NCBI RefSeq assembly: GCF_020400725.1
Contig: NZ_JAINVG010000010.1
Location: forward strand, 62,001-126,000
DNA: 64,000 nucleotides
Direction: 5' to 3'
Origin: Streptomyces sp. NK15101
GTDB taxonomy: Bacteria; Actinomycetota; Actinomycetes; Streptomycetales; Streptomycetaceae
Part shown: positions 17,477 through 25,712 of the stretch, in pieces
How the letters are laid out: the number at the start of each line of letters is the position of its first letter
How positions within the stretch are numbered: position 1 is the stretch's first letter
Translations under genes and position numbers: made by a program
The notes under the pieces: model-generated
What the model saw: only the letters and a program-made list of their open reading frames with translations
Databases searched by the model: none
What the model was told of the DNA's origin: nothing

Positions 17477-18838
17477 GTGACCCAGGACCTCTCCAAGACC
17501 GCCTACGACCACCTGTGGATGCACTTCACCCGCATGTCGTCGTACGAGAACTCGCCCGTTCCCACCATCGTCCGTGGTGAGGGCACCTACATCTTCGACG
17601 ACAAGGGCAAGCGCTACCTCGACGGTCTCGCGGGTCTCTTCGTGGTCAACGCCGGACACGGCCGCCAGGAGCTGGCCGAGGTCGCGTACAAGCAGGCCCA
17701 GGAGCTCGCGTTCTTCCCCGTGTGGTCGTACGCGCACCCCAAGGCCGTCGAGCTCGCCGAGCGTCTGGCCGGCTACGCCCCGGGCGACCTCAACAAGGTC
17801 TTCTTCACCACCGGTGGCGGCGAGGCCGTCGAGACCGCCTGGAAGCTCGCCAAGCAGTACTTCAAGCTGCAGGGCAAGCACACCAAGTACAAGGTCATCT
17901 CGCGTGCGGTCGCCTACCACGGCACCCCGCAGGGCGCCCTGTCCATCACCGGCCTGCCGGCCCTCAAGGCCCCCTTCGAGCCGCTGGTCCCCGGCGCGCA
18001 CAAGGTGCCGAACACCAACCTCTACCGCGCCCCGATCCACGGCGACGACCCCGAGGCCTTCGGCCGCTGGGCCGCCGACCAGATCGAGCAGCAGATCCTC
18101 TTCGAGGGCCCCGACACCGTCGCGGCCGTCTTCCTGGAGCCCGTGCAGAACGCCGGTGGCTGCTTCCCGCCGCCGCCCGGCTACTTCCAGCGCGTCCGCG
18201 AGATCTGCGACCAGTACGACGTGCTGCTCGTCTCCGACGAGACGATCTGCGCCTTCGGCCGCCTCGGCACGATGTTCGCCTGTGACAAGTTCGGCTACGT
18301 GCCGGACATGATCACCTGCGCCAAGGGCATGACCTCGGGCTACTCCCCGATCGGCGCCTGCATCGTCTCGGACCGCATCGCGGAGCCGTTCTACAAGGGC
18401 GACAACACCTTCCTGCACGGCTACACCTTCGGCGGCCACCCGGTCTCCTCGGCCGTGGCCCTGGCGAACCTCGACATCTTCGACAAGGAGGGCCTCAACC
18501 AGCACGTGCTGGACAACGAGGGCGCCTTCTTCTCGACGCTGTCGAAGCTGCACGACCTGCCGATCGTCGGCGACGTCCGCGGCAACGGCTTCTTCTACGG
18601 CATCGAGCTCGTCAAGGACAAGGCCACCAAGGAGTCCTTCAACGACGAAGAGGTGGAGCGCGTCCTGTACGGCTTCCTCTCCAAGGCGCTGTACGACGCC
18701 GGCCTGTACTGCCGCGCCGACGACCGTGGCGACCCGGTCATCCAGCTGGCCCCGCCGCTGATCGCCGACCAGGGCACCTTCGACGAGATCGAGGGCATCC
18801 TGCGCAACGTGCTCACCGAGGCGTGGACCAAGCTGTAA
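17477..18838 (+). CDS. Class III aminotransferase, putrescine/polyamine type
   Basis: A 453-aa PLP enzyme of the omega-transaminase group. The PLP lysine lies in CAKGMTSGY. The aspartate contacting the cofactor nitrogen is in LLVSDETICAFGR, and the phosphate-binding TTGGGEAVE segment is present. Next to two aminoaldehyde dehydrogenases and polyamine uptake genes, the likely donor is putrescine or a related diamine. The GTG start at 17477 is two bases after the regulator's stop, behind a GGGGA ribosome binding site, so the two are co-transcribed. Confidence 0.9.
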   Translation: MTQDLSKTAYDHLWMHFTRMSSYENSPVPTIVRGEGTYIFDDKGKRYLDGLAGLFVVNAGHGRQELAEVAYKQAQELAFFPVWSYAHPKAVELAERLAGYAPGDLNKVFFTTGGGEAVETAWKLAKQYFKLQGKHTKYKVISRAVAYHGTPQGALSITGLPALKAPFEPLVPGAHKVPNTNLYRAPIHGDDPEAFGRWAADQIEQQILFEGPDTVAAVFLEPVQNAGGCFPPPPGYFQRVREICDQYDVLLVSDETICAFGRLGTMFACDKFGYVPDMITCAKGMTSGYSPIGACIVSDRIAEPFYKGDNTFLHGYTFGGHPVSSAVALANLDIFDKEGLNQHVLDNEGAFFSTLSKLHDLPIVGDVRGNGFFYGIELVKDKATKESFNDEEVERVLYGFLSKALYDAGLYCRADDRGDPVIQLAPPLIADQGTFDEIEGILRNVLTEAWTKL

Positions 18839-18907
18839 GCACGGGGCTGCGAGGACCGAACCACGGCGGTCCCCTCCAGCATCACGCCGCCCTCACGGCG
18901 TGACCCC

Positions 18908-18958
18908 CACGGCCCGGGCGTGCCGCCATCCGAGTGGATGGCGGCGGCCCGGGCCGTG
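18908..18958 (+). terminator. Terminator after the aminotransferase gene
   Basis: A long hairpin with arms 18908-18931 and 18936-18958, a 12-bp outer and a 10-bp inner stem broken by a small bulge, and a 4-base loop. It closes the regulator-aminotransferase unit. Confidence 0.8.
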
Positions 18959-19073
18959 TGCTGTCCGTACAACCGGATCTGAATCCTTACGGTGCCGAGT
19001 GACCGACAGGCCCGTCCCTTCGTTCCCCCGGACGGGGGTAGGCGATATCGGATCCGACATCGAGGTGTACGCG

Positions 19074-19802
19074 ATGGCCCCACCGGACAACGACGTGCTC
19101 TGGGCGCGTTCCCTGCACTGCGCCCTGGGCGGTTCGGAGGCGCTCAGCGGCGTCTCCCTGGGCGTCCGCGAAGGCGAGATCCTCGCCGTCGTCGGCCCCC
19201 GCGGCAGCGGCAAGACCACCCTCCTGCGCTGCCTCTCCGGCCAGCTCGTCGCCCAGCAGGGCGAGGTCTGGTTCAACAGCGCCCCCGTGCACACCCTGGG
19301 CCCCGCCCAGCGCGAACGGCTCCGGCGCGACCGCTTCGGCTGGATCGGCCCCGAGCCCGGCCTCGTCCCCGAGCTCACCGGCTGGGAGAACACCGCCCTG
19401 CCGCTGCTGCTCCGCGGAACCTCCCACCGGGCCGCGAAGACCGCCGCCCTGGAGTGGCTGGAACGGCTCGACATCGGCGGCTGCGCCCGCAAGCGACCGC
19501 ACGCCCTCACCCAGTCCCAGCGCCAGCGCATCGCGATCGCCCGCGCCCTGGTCACCACCCCGTCGGTCCTCTTCGCCGACGAACCGACCGCCACCCTGCA
19601 CCGGGCCGACGGCGCGCAGGTCCTGCGCACCCTCACGGCCGCGGCCCGCTCGCACGACATCACCGTGCTCCTCGCCACCCACGACGGCGAGGTCGCGGCG
19701 CTCGCCGACCGCACCATCACCCTTCTCGACGGACGCAGGGTCGCCGCCGTGCCCCCGGCGTCAGGGGCGGAGGGCGTCGCCGCGTGCTCGCTCTCCGTCT
19801 AG
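19074..19802 (+). CDS. ABC transporter ATP-binding protein with altered Q-loop and signature
   Basis: A 242-aa ATPase resembling the MacB/LolD class. Walker A is GPRGSGKT (41-48), Walker B VLFADEPT (about 165-172) and the H-loop LLATHDGE. Two elements differ from the usual pattern: the Q-loop position reads IGPEPGL with no glutamine, and the signature LSGGQ is LTQSQ (145-149) before RQRIAIARAL. The ATG at 19074 follows a GAGG ribosome binding site; an in-frame GTG at 18999 is an alternative. It overlaps the membrane-protein gene by 19 bases. Confidence 0.85.
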   Translation: MAPPDNDVLWARSLHCALGGSEALSGVSLGVREGEILAVVGPRGSGKTTLLRCLSGQLVAQQGEVWFNSAPVHTLGPAQRERLRRDRFGWIGPEPGLVPELTGWENTALPLLLRGTSHRAAKTAALEWLERLDIGGCARKRPHALTQSQRQRIAIARALVTTPSVLFADEPTATLHRADGAQVLRTLTAAARSHDITVLLATHDGEVAALADRTITLLDGRRVAAVPPASGAEGVAACSLSV

Positions 19803-20935
19803 CCCGCGGGACCCACCCCCTCGTCCTGACGCGCCGGCTCCTCGTCGCCGCCGCGGCCGCGGGGGTGGGCTTCCTCCTGCTCTGCACCCTCGGATACGCC
19901 GTCGGGCACCCCGACCGGTCCTCGGCCTCCGTGCTGCGGCTGCTCTGGTGCGTCCTGCCGCTCGCCGCCACCGTCCAGTTCGCCGTGGCGGTGGCCCGCA
20001 CCGACCCCAGCACCCGGCCGCGCCCCGGGCTCTCCGCCATCGGCCTCGGCCCCGCCCGGCTCACGGCGATCGCCGCCGCCTCGACGGCCGTCGCCTGCAC
20101 CCTCGGCTCCACGGTCGCGCTCCTCTTCTACCTGCACCTGCGCGGCGACATCACGGGCCTGCCCTTCGACGGGGCGGCCGCCGGGCTCCTCGCCGCCGAC
20201 CAGCCGGTCCCCCTCGCGGCCGCCCTCACCCTGCTCGCCGTCCTGCCGGTCGTCGCCGCCACGGCGGCCGGCCTGGCGCTGCGGCCGCGCACCGCGCCCG
20301 CCGCGCCGGAGGGGGTCGAGAAGGCGATGCCGTCCGGGCTGCCCTGGGGCGTCGCCCTGGTGGCGGTCGGCCTCGCGATCGAGACGTACGCGAGCCGGAG
20401 CGGCTCGGGGAGCGGCCTCCCGCTGCCGGGCGGCTTCGACGGCAACCCGGCGGGCGTCCTCGCCGGCTGGGTCCTCACCGCCGTGGGCCTCGCCATGGCC
20501 GGCCCGGGCATCGCGTACGGCTGCGGACGGCTCCTCCAGGCCGTCCGGCCGGGTGCCACCCGGCTGCTCGCGGGCCGCGTCCTGATGGACGAGTCCCGCC
20601 GGATCGGCCGGCCGCTCGGGGTGGTCAGCGCGGTGCTCTCGGGCCTCCTCGCGGCGTCGGAGCTGTACGGGTCGGACGGGGGCCCCGACTCCCTCGGCCC
20701 CCTCACCGGCCTCGGCGCGGCCCTCGTCCTGGCCTGCACCACGGCCAGCCTCCTGACCGCCGCGCTGGAATCCAGGCAGGGCCGCGCCCACACCACCGAG
20801 GCCCTCCTGCGCATCGGCGCCCCACCCACCGTCCTGCGCACGGCGGCCCTGCTGCGCGCCGGCGCGCTGCTCGTCGTCTTCCTCCCGCTGACCTGGGCGG
20901 TCGCGAAACTGGCGGCCCTGCCGCTGACCGGCTGA
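19784..20935 (+). CDS. Membrane protein, likely ABC permease partner (FtsX-like fold)
   Basis: A 383-aa protein with about eight hydrophobic segments and no solute-binding region, preceded by GGAGG nine bases before the GTG start. Overlap with the ATPase gene implies translational coupling and a joint complex. The arrangement and the DESRRIGRPLGVVSAVLSG segment recall the second half of FtsX-type permeases, but I see no clear MacB-type extracellular domain. Substrate unknown; peptide or lipid-active compounds are typical for the class. Confidence 0.78.
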   Translation: MLALRLARGTHPLVLTRRLLVAAAAAGVGFLLLCTLGYAVGHPDRSSASVLRLLWCVLPLAATVQFAVAVARTDPSTRPRPGLSAIGLGPARLTAIAAASTAVACTLGSTVALLFYLHLRGDITGLPFDGAAAGLLAADQPVPLAAALTLLAVLPVVAATAAGLALRPRTAPAAPEGVEKAMPSGLPWGVALVAVGLAIETYASRSGSGSGLPLPGGFDGNPAGVLAGWVLTAVGLAMAGPGIAYGCGRLLQAVRPGATRLLAGRVLMDESRRIGRPLGVVSAVLSGLLAASELYGSDGGPDSLGPLTGLGAALVLACTTASLLTAALESRQGRAHTTEALLRIGAPPTVLRTAALLRAGALLVVFLPLTWAVAKLAALPLTG

Positions 20936-20952
20936 GCCGACCGGCGGAACCG

Positions 20953-20979
20953 CGCCCCGGCCACCGACCGGCCGGGGCG
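20953..20979 (+). terminator. Terminator hairpin
   Basis: A perfect 10-bp stem (20953-20962 with 20970-20979) and a 7-base loop, shortly after the membrane-protein stop. Confidence 0.7.
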
Positions 20980-20990
20980 GCCGCACGAGG

Positions 20991-21037
20991 GGGACGCCCG
21001 TCGAGGCGGCGCACGACGGGACGCCCGTCGAGGCGGC
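20991..21037. repeat. Two-copy direct repeat upstream of the LOG gene
   Basis: The 20-base unit GGGACGCCCGTCGAGGCGGC occurs at 20991-21010 and 21018-21037, a 27-base period. It ends 15 bases before the LOG start, so it lies in the leader or promoter. It looks like a recent small duplication. Confidence 0.8.
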
Positions 21038-21052
21038 CCCTATCGTGGGCCC

Positions 21053-22180
21053 ATGGCGACGCTCCCCCCGGCCCATCGCCCGCGCGGACACGGGCGCGAG
21101 ATCCACACCCTCGCCGAGTTCGACGCGGCGCTCGCCCGGCCCGGCTCGCTCGCCGGCCGGCGGATCCAGTCGGTCGACCTCACCGACCGGACCTTCGCCC
21201 TGCTCACCGCCGTCACCGCCGACGCCGTCTTCCTCGGCTGCCCCATGGAGCCGGAGGCCGCCGCCAAGGTCCGCGCCGACGGGGCCCTCGTCTTCCCGCC
21301 CGTCCCCGAACTGCCCTTCGACCCCTACCGGGCACGGCTCTACACACCCGAGGAACTCTTCGAGGGGATCGCCGACGTCGGGTACGAGGGGACGCCGGAC
21401 GCGCGCGCGTACGCCTGGTTCGGCCGGACCAGGGCCGACGGCGACATCTTCTCCTCGATGCTCCGTGCCCTGCACGACGACGCCGTCTCCGACGCCCTCG
21501 ACGAGCTCCTCGACGGGGCGCGGGTCGTCGGCGTCATGGGCGGGCACGCGATGGGCCGGGGCACGGAGGCGTACGCGGGCGCGGCCCGGCTCGGCAGGAC
21601 CCTGGCCCGCGCCGGGCTGACCGTGGCGACCGGCGGCGGACCGGGCGCGATGGAGGCCGCGAACCTCGGCGCGTACCTCGCCCCCTTCGACGACGCGGCC
21701 CTCGCCCCGTCGCTCGACCTGCTCGCCCGGGCCCCGTCCTTCACCCCGTCGGTGACGGACTGGGCCCGCGCCGCCTTCGCGGTCCGGGCCCGGTGGCCCG
21801 GCGGCGGGGACTCGGTCGGCATCCCCACCTGGTTCTACGGCCACGAGCCGCCGAACCCCTTCGCCGGTCACATCGCCAAGTACTTCGCCAACGCCACCCG
21901 CGAGGACGGCCTCCTCGCCCGCTCGACGGCGGGCATCGTCTTCCTGCCGGGCGCGGCGGGCACGGTCCAGGAGATCTTCGACCACGCGACCCCGAACTAC
22001 TACGGGTCCCGGGGCGCCCCGACCCCGATGGTCCTGGTGGACCGAGCCCACTGGACCACCTTCCTCCCGGCCTGGCCCCTCCTGGAGACCCTCGCCGCCG
22101 ACCGCCCGATGGCGGCCCGGATCGCCCTGGTGGACTCGATCGACGAGGCCCCGGAGGCACTGGAGCGACTCGGGAGGTAG
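21053..22180 (+). CDS. LOG family (lysine-decarboxylase-like) protein, divergent
   Basis: A 375-aa protein with a Rossmann-type LOG domain from about residue 155. The nucleotide-site motif GGGPGAMEAANLG (194-206) is intact. The second hallmark, normally PGGxGTxxE, is PGAAGTVQE (299-307), keeping GT and E but not the second glycine. The N-terminal 150 residues are an extra domain absent from small LOG enzymes, which release cytokinin-type bases from nucleotide monophosphates. True substrate unknown. It stands alone, convergent with the reductase gene. Confidence 0.82.
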   Translation: MATLPPAHRPRGHGREIHTLAEFDAALARPGSLAGRRIQSVDLTDRTFALLTAVTADAVFLGCPMEPEAAAKVRADGALVFPPVPELPFDPYRARLYTPEELFEGIADVGYEGTPDARAYAWFGRTRADGDIFSSMLRALHDDAVSDALDELLDGARVVGVMGGHAMGRGTEAYAGAARLGRTLARAGLTVATGGGPGAMEAANLGAYLAPFDDAALAPSLDLLARAPSFTPSVTDWARAAFAVRARWPGGGDSVGIPTWFYGHEPPNPFAGHIAKYFANATREDGLLARSTAGIVFLPGAAGTVQEIFDHATPNYYGSRGAPTPMVLVDRAHWTTFLPAWPLLETLAADRPMAARIALVDSIDEAPEALERLGR

Positions 22181-22303
22181 CCGGTCTCCCCGCACGGCGG
22201 AGGCGGACACGCCTCCGGGCCGACGCCCGCGCGGGCCTGGCCTCGCTGCGCGATGCCCGCCCGCGGGCGACCCGGAAGGCGTGCGGCCGGTGCGGAACCG
22301 CCG

Positions 22304-22951
22304 TCACTTCCGCCAGAACAGGTGGTGCGTCACCTTGCCGCCCGGGCTGGGCACGACGTCGCAGTGGAAGCGGTCGAGCAGCTCGTCGGGGGACTCCCAG
22401 AGCCGTGCCCCGGATCCGATCTTCACCGGCGACACCGCGACGTGCAGGGTGTCGACGAGGTCGGCGTCGAGGAACTCCCGGATGGTGGTGGCCCCGCCAC
22501 CGAGGCGGACGTCCTTGCCTCCCGCCGCCTCCTTCGCCATCCCGAGAACCGTGGCGGGGTCGGCGTCGACGAAGTGGAAGGTGGTGTCGGAGAGCGTGAA
22601 CGACGGACGCGGGTGGTGGGACAGCACGAACACCGGCGTGCGGAACGGCGGCTCGTCACCCCACCAGCCGCGCCACTCCTCGTCCCGCCAGGGCCCGCGC
22701 TGCGGACCGAACTTGTTGCGGCCCATGATCTCGGCCCCGATGTTCCGCGCGAAGTCCCGTGTCAGGTAGTCGTCGAGGCCGCGGCTGCCGCCGGGGTCGG
22801 TCCGCATCGGCCAGCTCGCGGTGGCCCCGGCCCAGGAGAACAGCTCCCCGGGATCGGCGTGCCCGAACGGCCGCTCCAGGCCCTGGCCCTCACCGGCACC
22901 GAACCCGTCGGCCGAGACGTTGAAGTTCTGGACTCTGAGCAATTGGCCCAT
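22304..22951 (-). CDS. Dihydrofolate reductase family protein (RibD C-terminal-like)
   Basis: A 215-aa NADPH-reductase-like protein of the DHFR/RibD-C superfamily. It begins with VQNFNVSADGF. It has the nucleotide-binding GGKDVRLGGGATTIREFLDADLVD region and a C-terminal strand pair. Most bacterial paralogues of this type have no assigned substrate and are not the folate enzyme. The ATG at 22951 follows a GGAGGAAC ribosome binding site. The ATPase gene that follows on the same strand is a separate unit. Confidence 0.85.
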   Translation of the reverse strand: MGQLLRVQNFNVSADGFGAGEGQGLERPFGHADPGELFSWAGATASWPMRTDPGGSRGLDDYLTRDFARNIGAEIMGRNKFGPQRGPWRDEEWRGWWGDEPPFRTPVFVLSHHPRPSFTLSDTTFHFVDADPATVLGMAKEAAGGKDVRLGGGATTIREFLDADLVDTLHVAVSPVKIGSGARLWESPDELLDRFHCDVVPSPGGKVTHHLFWRK

Positions 22952-23034
22952 GGTTGTTCCTCCCGTATGGGTCGACAGAGAGACGACGGACAACCAGGAG
23001 ACTCCCCGGGCGGGCAGAACTCATCGCACCCGCG

Positions 23035-24057
23035 CTACGGAACGTCGTCCCCCAGCACCACCACGTCCTCCGCCCGGAACTCCACGCCCACCCCGGCGCC
23101 CTCCTCCGGCGCCTCCCGGAGCGGGAGCTCGGCCTCCAGGGCGGGCCCCTCGGCCGGGCGGAGCCGTACGACGACCTGGCTGCCCCGGAAGGTCCGGGAC
23201 TCCACCGTCCAGACGGGGGCGTCCTCCACGAGCCGCACCCCGCCCGGTCGGACGAGGAGCCGCCGCTCCCCCTCCGGCGAGTCGTCCGGGACCGGCACCT
23301 TCCCCCACACCGTCTGCGCGACCGTGCCCGTGATCCGCGCCGCCACCACGTTGTCGAAGCCCAGGAACCGCGCCACGAACTCCGAGGCGGGCCGCCGCCA
23401 CACGTCGGCCGGCGCACCCGACTGGGCGATCCGCCCGTCCCGCATGACCACGAGCCGATCGGCGAGCGCGAAGGCCTCGCCCTGGTCGTGCGTGACCGCG
23501 AGGACCGTCGTCCCGAGCCGCCCGAAGAGCTGCCGCAGCTCCACGACGAGCCGCTCCCGCAGGCCCCGGTCGAGCTGGCCGAGCGGTTCGTCGAGCATCA
23601 GGAGCCGGGGCCGGGGCGCGAGCGCGCGGGCGAGCGCCACCCGCTGCTGCTCGCCGCCGGACAGCGCGGCGACGGACCGCCGCTCGGCCCCGGGGAGGCC
23701 GACGAGGTCGAGCAGCTCGCGCACCCGCTCCGCCCGCTCGGCCTTCCCGGCGCCCCGCATGCGGAGGCCGAAGGAGACGTTGCCGCCGACGTCCCGCTGC
23801 GGGAAGAGCTGGTGGTCCTGGAACATCAGGCCGACGCCCCGCCGGTGCACCGGCACCCCCGCCTGGTCGGCGCCGCCGAGCAGCACCCGGCCGCCGTCGA
23901 GCGACTGGAGCCCGGCGACGGCCCGCAGCAGCGTGGACTTGCCGCTGCCGCTGGGGCCGAGCACGCACACGATCTCGTGCTCGGCGACCTCCAGGTCCAC
24001 GGCGTCGAGCACGGCCCGCTCCCCGAACCGTACGGTCGCGTCCTGGATCGACAGCAT
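23035..24057 (-). CDS. Thiamine-type ABC transporter ATP-binding protein
   Basis: A 340-aa ATPase. Walker A GPSGSGKST, Q-loop MFQDHQLFPQ, signature LSGGEQQRVALARAL, Walker B LMLDEPLGQLD and H-loop VTHDQGEA are all intact. A C-terminal TOBE-like domain follows from about residue 240. It is the last gene of a binding protein-permease-ATPase operon headed by a TPP riboswitch, hence the thiamine assignment. The ATG at 24057 overlaps the permease stop. FbpC/ThiQ-type ATPases are hard to tell apart by sequence alone. Confidence 0.92.
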   Translation of the reverse strand: MLSIQDATVRFGERAVLDAVDLEVAEHEIVCVLGPSGSGKSTLLRAVAGLQSLDGGRVLLGGADQAGVPVHRRGVGLMFQDHQLFPQRDVGGNVSFGLRMRGAGKAERAERVRELLDLVGLPGAERRSVAALSGGEQQRVALARALAPRPRLLMLDEPLGQLDRGLRERLVVELRQLFGRLGTTVLAVTHDQGEAFALADRLVVMRDGRIAQSGAPADVWRRPASEFVARFLGFDNVVAARITGTVAQTVWGKVPVPDDSPEGERRLLVRPGGVRLVEDAPVWTVESRTFRGSQVVVRLRPAEGPALEAELPLREAPEEGAGVGVEFRAEDVVVLGDDVP

Positions 24058-25712
24058 CAGAACTCCCCGGAGGTCCGGTCGGTGCGGAGCCGTTCGAGCA
24101 GCAGCAGGGACACCGCGCACACCACCATCAGAATCGTCGAGAGGGCCATCGCCTGGCCGTAGTTGAGCTCGCCGGGCCGGCCGAGCAGCCGGGCCACCGC
24201 CACCGGGAGCGTCGGGCTGTCGGGGCGGGCGATGAACACGGTCGCGCCGAACTCGCCGAGCGACACCGCGAACGCGAACCCGGCCGCGATGAGCAGCGCC
24301 CGCCGCACCATCGGCAGGTCCACCTCCCGCCAGGCCCGCCACGGCGAGGCGCCGAGCACGGCCGCCGCCTCCCGCAGCCGCTCGTCCACCGCGCGCAGGA
24401 CCGGCAGCATCGTCCGCACGACGAAGGGGACGCCGACCAGGGCCTGGGCGAGCGGTACGAGGATCCAGGCGGCCCGCAGGTCGAGCGGCGGCTCGTCGAG
24501 GGTGATCAGGAAGCCGAAGCCGACGGTGACGGCGGAGACCCCGAGCGGCAGCATGAGCAGCGCGTCGAAGCCCCGCACGAGCCGTCCGGCCCGCCTGGTG
24601 AGGGCCGCCGCCGCGAGCCCGCCGATCGTCACCGCGATGGCGGTGGCGGCCACCGCGTACCGCAGCGAGTTCCCGATCGCCTCCAGCGGCGGGACGAGGA
24701 AGGTCCCGGACTCGTCGAGCGAGCCGAGCGCCCGGTAGTAGCCGAGCCCGTACCCGTGCGGCCCGGCGAAGGAGCGCTCCACGAGGACGCCCAGCGGCAG
24801 AAGGATCAGCAGCGCCACCGAGAGGAGGACACCGGCGAGCAGCGCCCATTGCCCGGTGCCGTGGGGCCGGCGCGCGGTCCGCTCCGGCGCCACGAGCCGC
24901 AGCACGGTCTCCCGCCGCCGCACCGTCCAGGCGTGCACGCCCAGGATCGCGCCCACGGCCGCGAACTGGACGAGGGTCAGGACCGCCGCCGTCGGCAGGT
25001 CGAGCAGCCGGGCGGTCTGCCGGTAGATCTCCGCCTCGAGGGTGGAGTACGCGTCCCCGCCGAGGATCTGCACGACGCCGAAGGAGGTGAAGGTGAAGAG
25101 GAAGACCATCAGGGCGGCCGCGGCCACCGCCGGCCCGAGCGCGGGCAGCGTCACCGTCCGCCAGGCCGTCCAGCGCGAGGCGCCCAGGACCCGGGCGGCC
25201 TCCTCCTGCCGCGGGTCGAGCTGCGACCAGAGGCCGCCGACGGTCCGGACGACGACCGCGTAGTTGAAGAAGACGTGCGCGAGGAGGATCGCCCACACGC
25301 TGGTGTCGAGCCGCAGCCCCCACAGCTCGTCGGTGAGCCCGCCCCGGCCGACGAGTGCCAGGAACGCCGTGCCGACGAGGACGGTCGGGAGCACGAACGG
25401 CACCGTGACGACGGCCCGCAGCACGCTCTTGCCGGGGAAGTCGAAGCGGGCGAAGACGTACGCCCCGGGCAGCGCCACCAGCAGGGTCAGTCCGGTGGAG
25501 GCGAGCGCCTGCCAGACGGTGAAGCCGAGCACGTCGAGGATGTCCGGCCGGCTCAGCGTCTCGCCGATCCGGCCGAACCGCCAGGCGCCGTCGGGGCGGA
25601 GCCCCCGGTCCACGATGGACACGACGGGCCAGGCGAAGAAGACCCCGAAGAACGCGACGGGCAGGGCCATCAGACCCAGCCGCGTCGCGCTCCCCCGGAG
25701 GTCGCGTGTCAC
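24057..25712 (-). CDS. Thiamine-type ABC transporter permease, fused double-domain (ThiP-like)
   Basis: A 551-aa permease made of two homologous membrane halves with about 12 helices. Each half carries an EAA docking loop: EEAARVLGASRWTAW with VTLPALGP, and REAAAVLGASPWRAW with VDLPMVRR. The two-in-one layout is usual for ThiP and FbpB permeases. The GTG at 25712 overlaps the binding-protein stop as GTGA; an 11-residue longer frame would start inside that gene. The thiamine assignment rests on the riboswitch and the binding protein. Confidence 0.92.
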   Translation of the reverse strand: MTRDLRGSATRLGLMALPVAFFGVFFAWPVVSIVDRGLRPDGAWRFGRIGETLSRPDILDVLGFTVWQALASTGLTLLVALPGAYVFARFDFPGKSVLRAVVTVPFVLPTVLVGTAFLALVGRGGLTDELWGLRLDTSVWAILLAHVFFNYAVVVRTVGGLWSQLDPRQEEAARVLGASRWTAWRTVTLPALGPAVAAAALMVFLFTFTSFGVVQILGGDAYSTLEAEIYRQTARLLDLPTAAVLTLVQFAAVGAILGVHAWTVRRRETVLRLVAPERTARRPHGTGQWALLAGVLLSVALLILLPLGVLVERSFAGPHGYGLGYYRALGSLDESGTFLVPPLEAIGNSLRYAVAATAIAVTIGGLAAAALTRRAGRLVRGFDALLMLPLGVSAVTVGFGFLITLDEPPLDLRAAWILVPLAQALVGVPFVVRTMLPVLRAVDERLREAAAVLGASPWRAWREVDLPMVRRALLIAAGFAFAVSLGEFGATVFIARPDSPTLPVAVARLLGRPGELNYGQAMALSTILMVVCAVSLLLLERLRTDRTSGEF

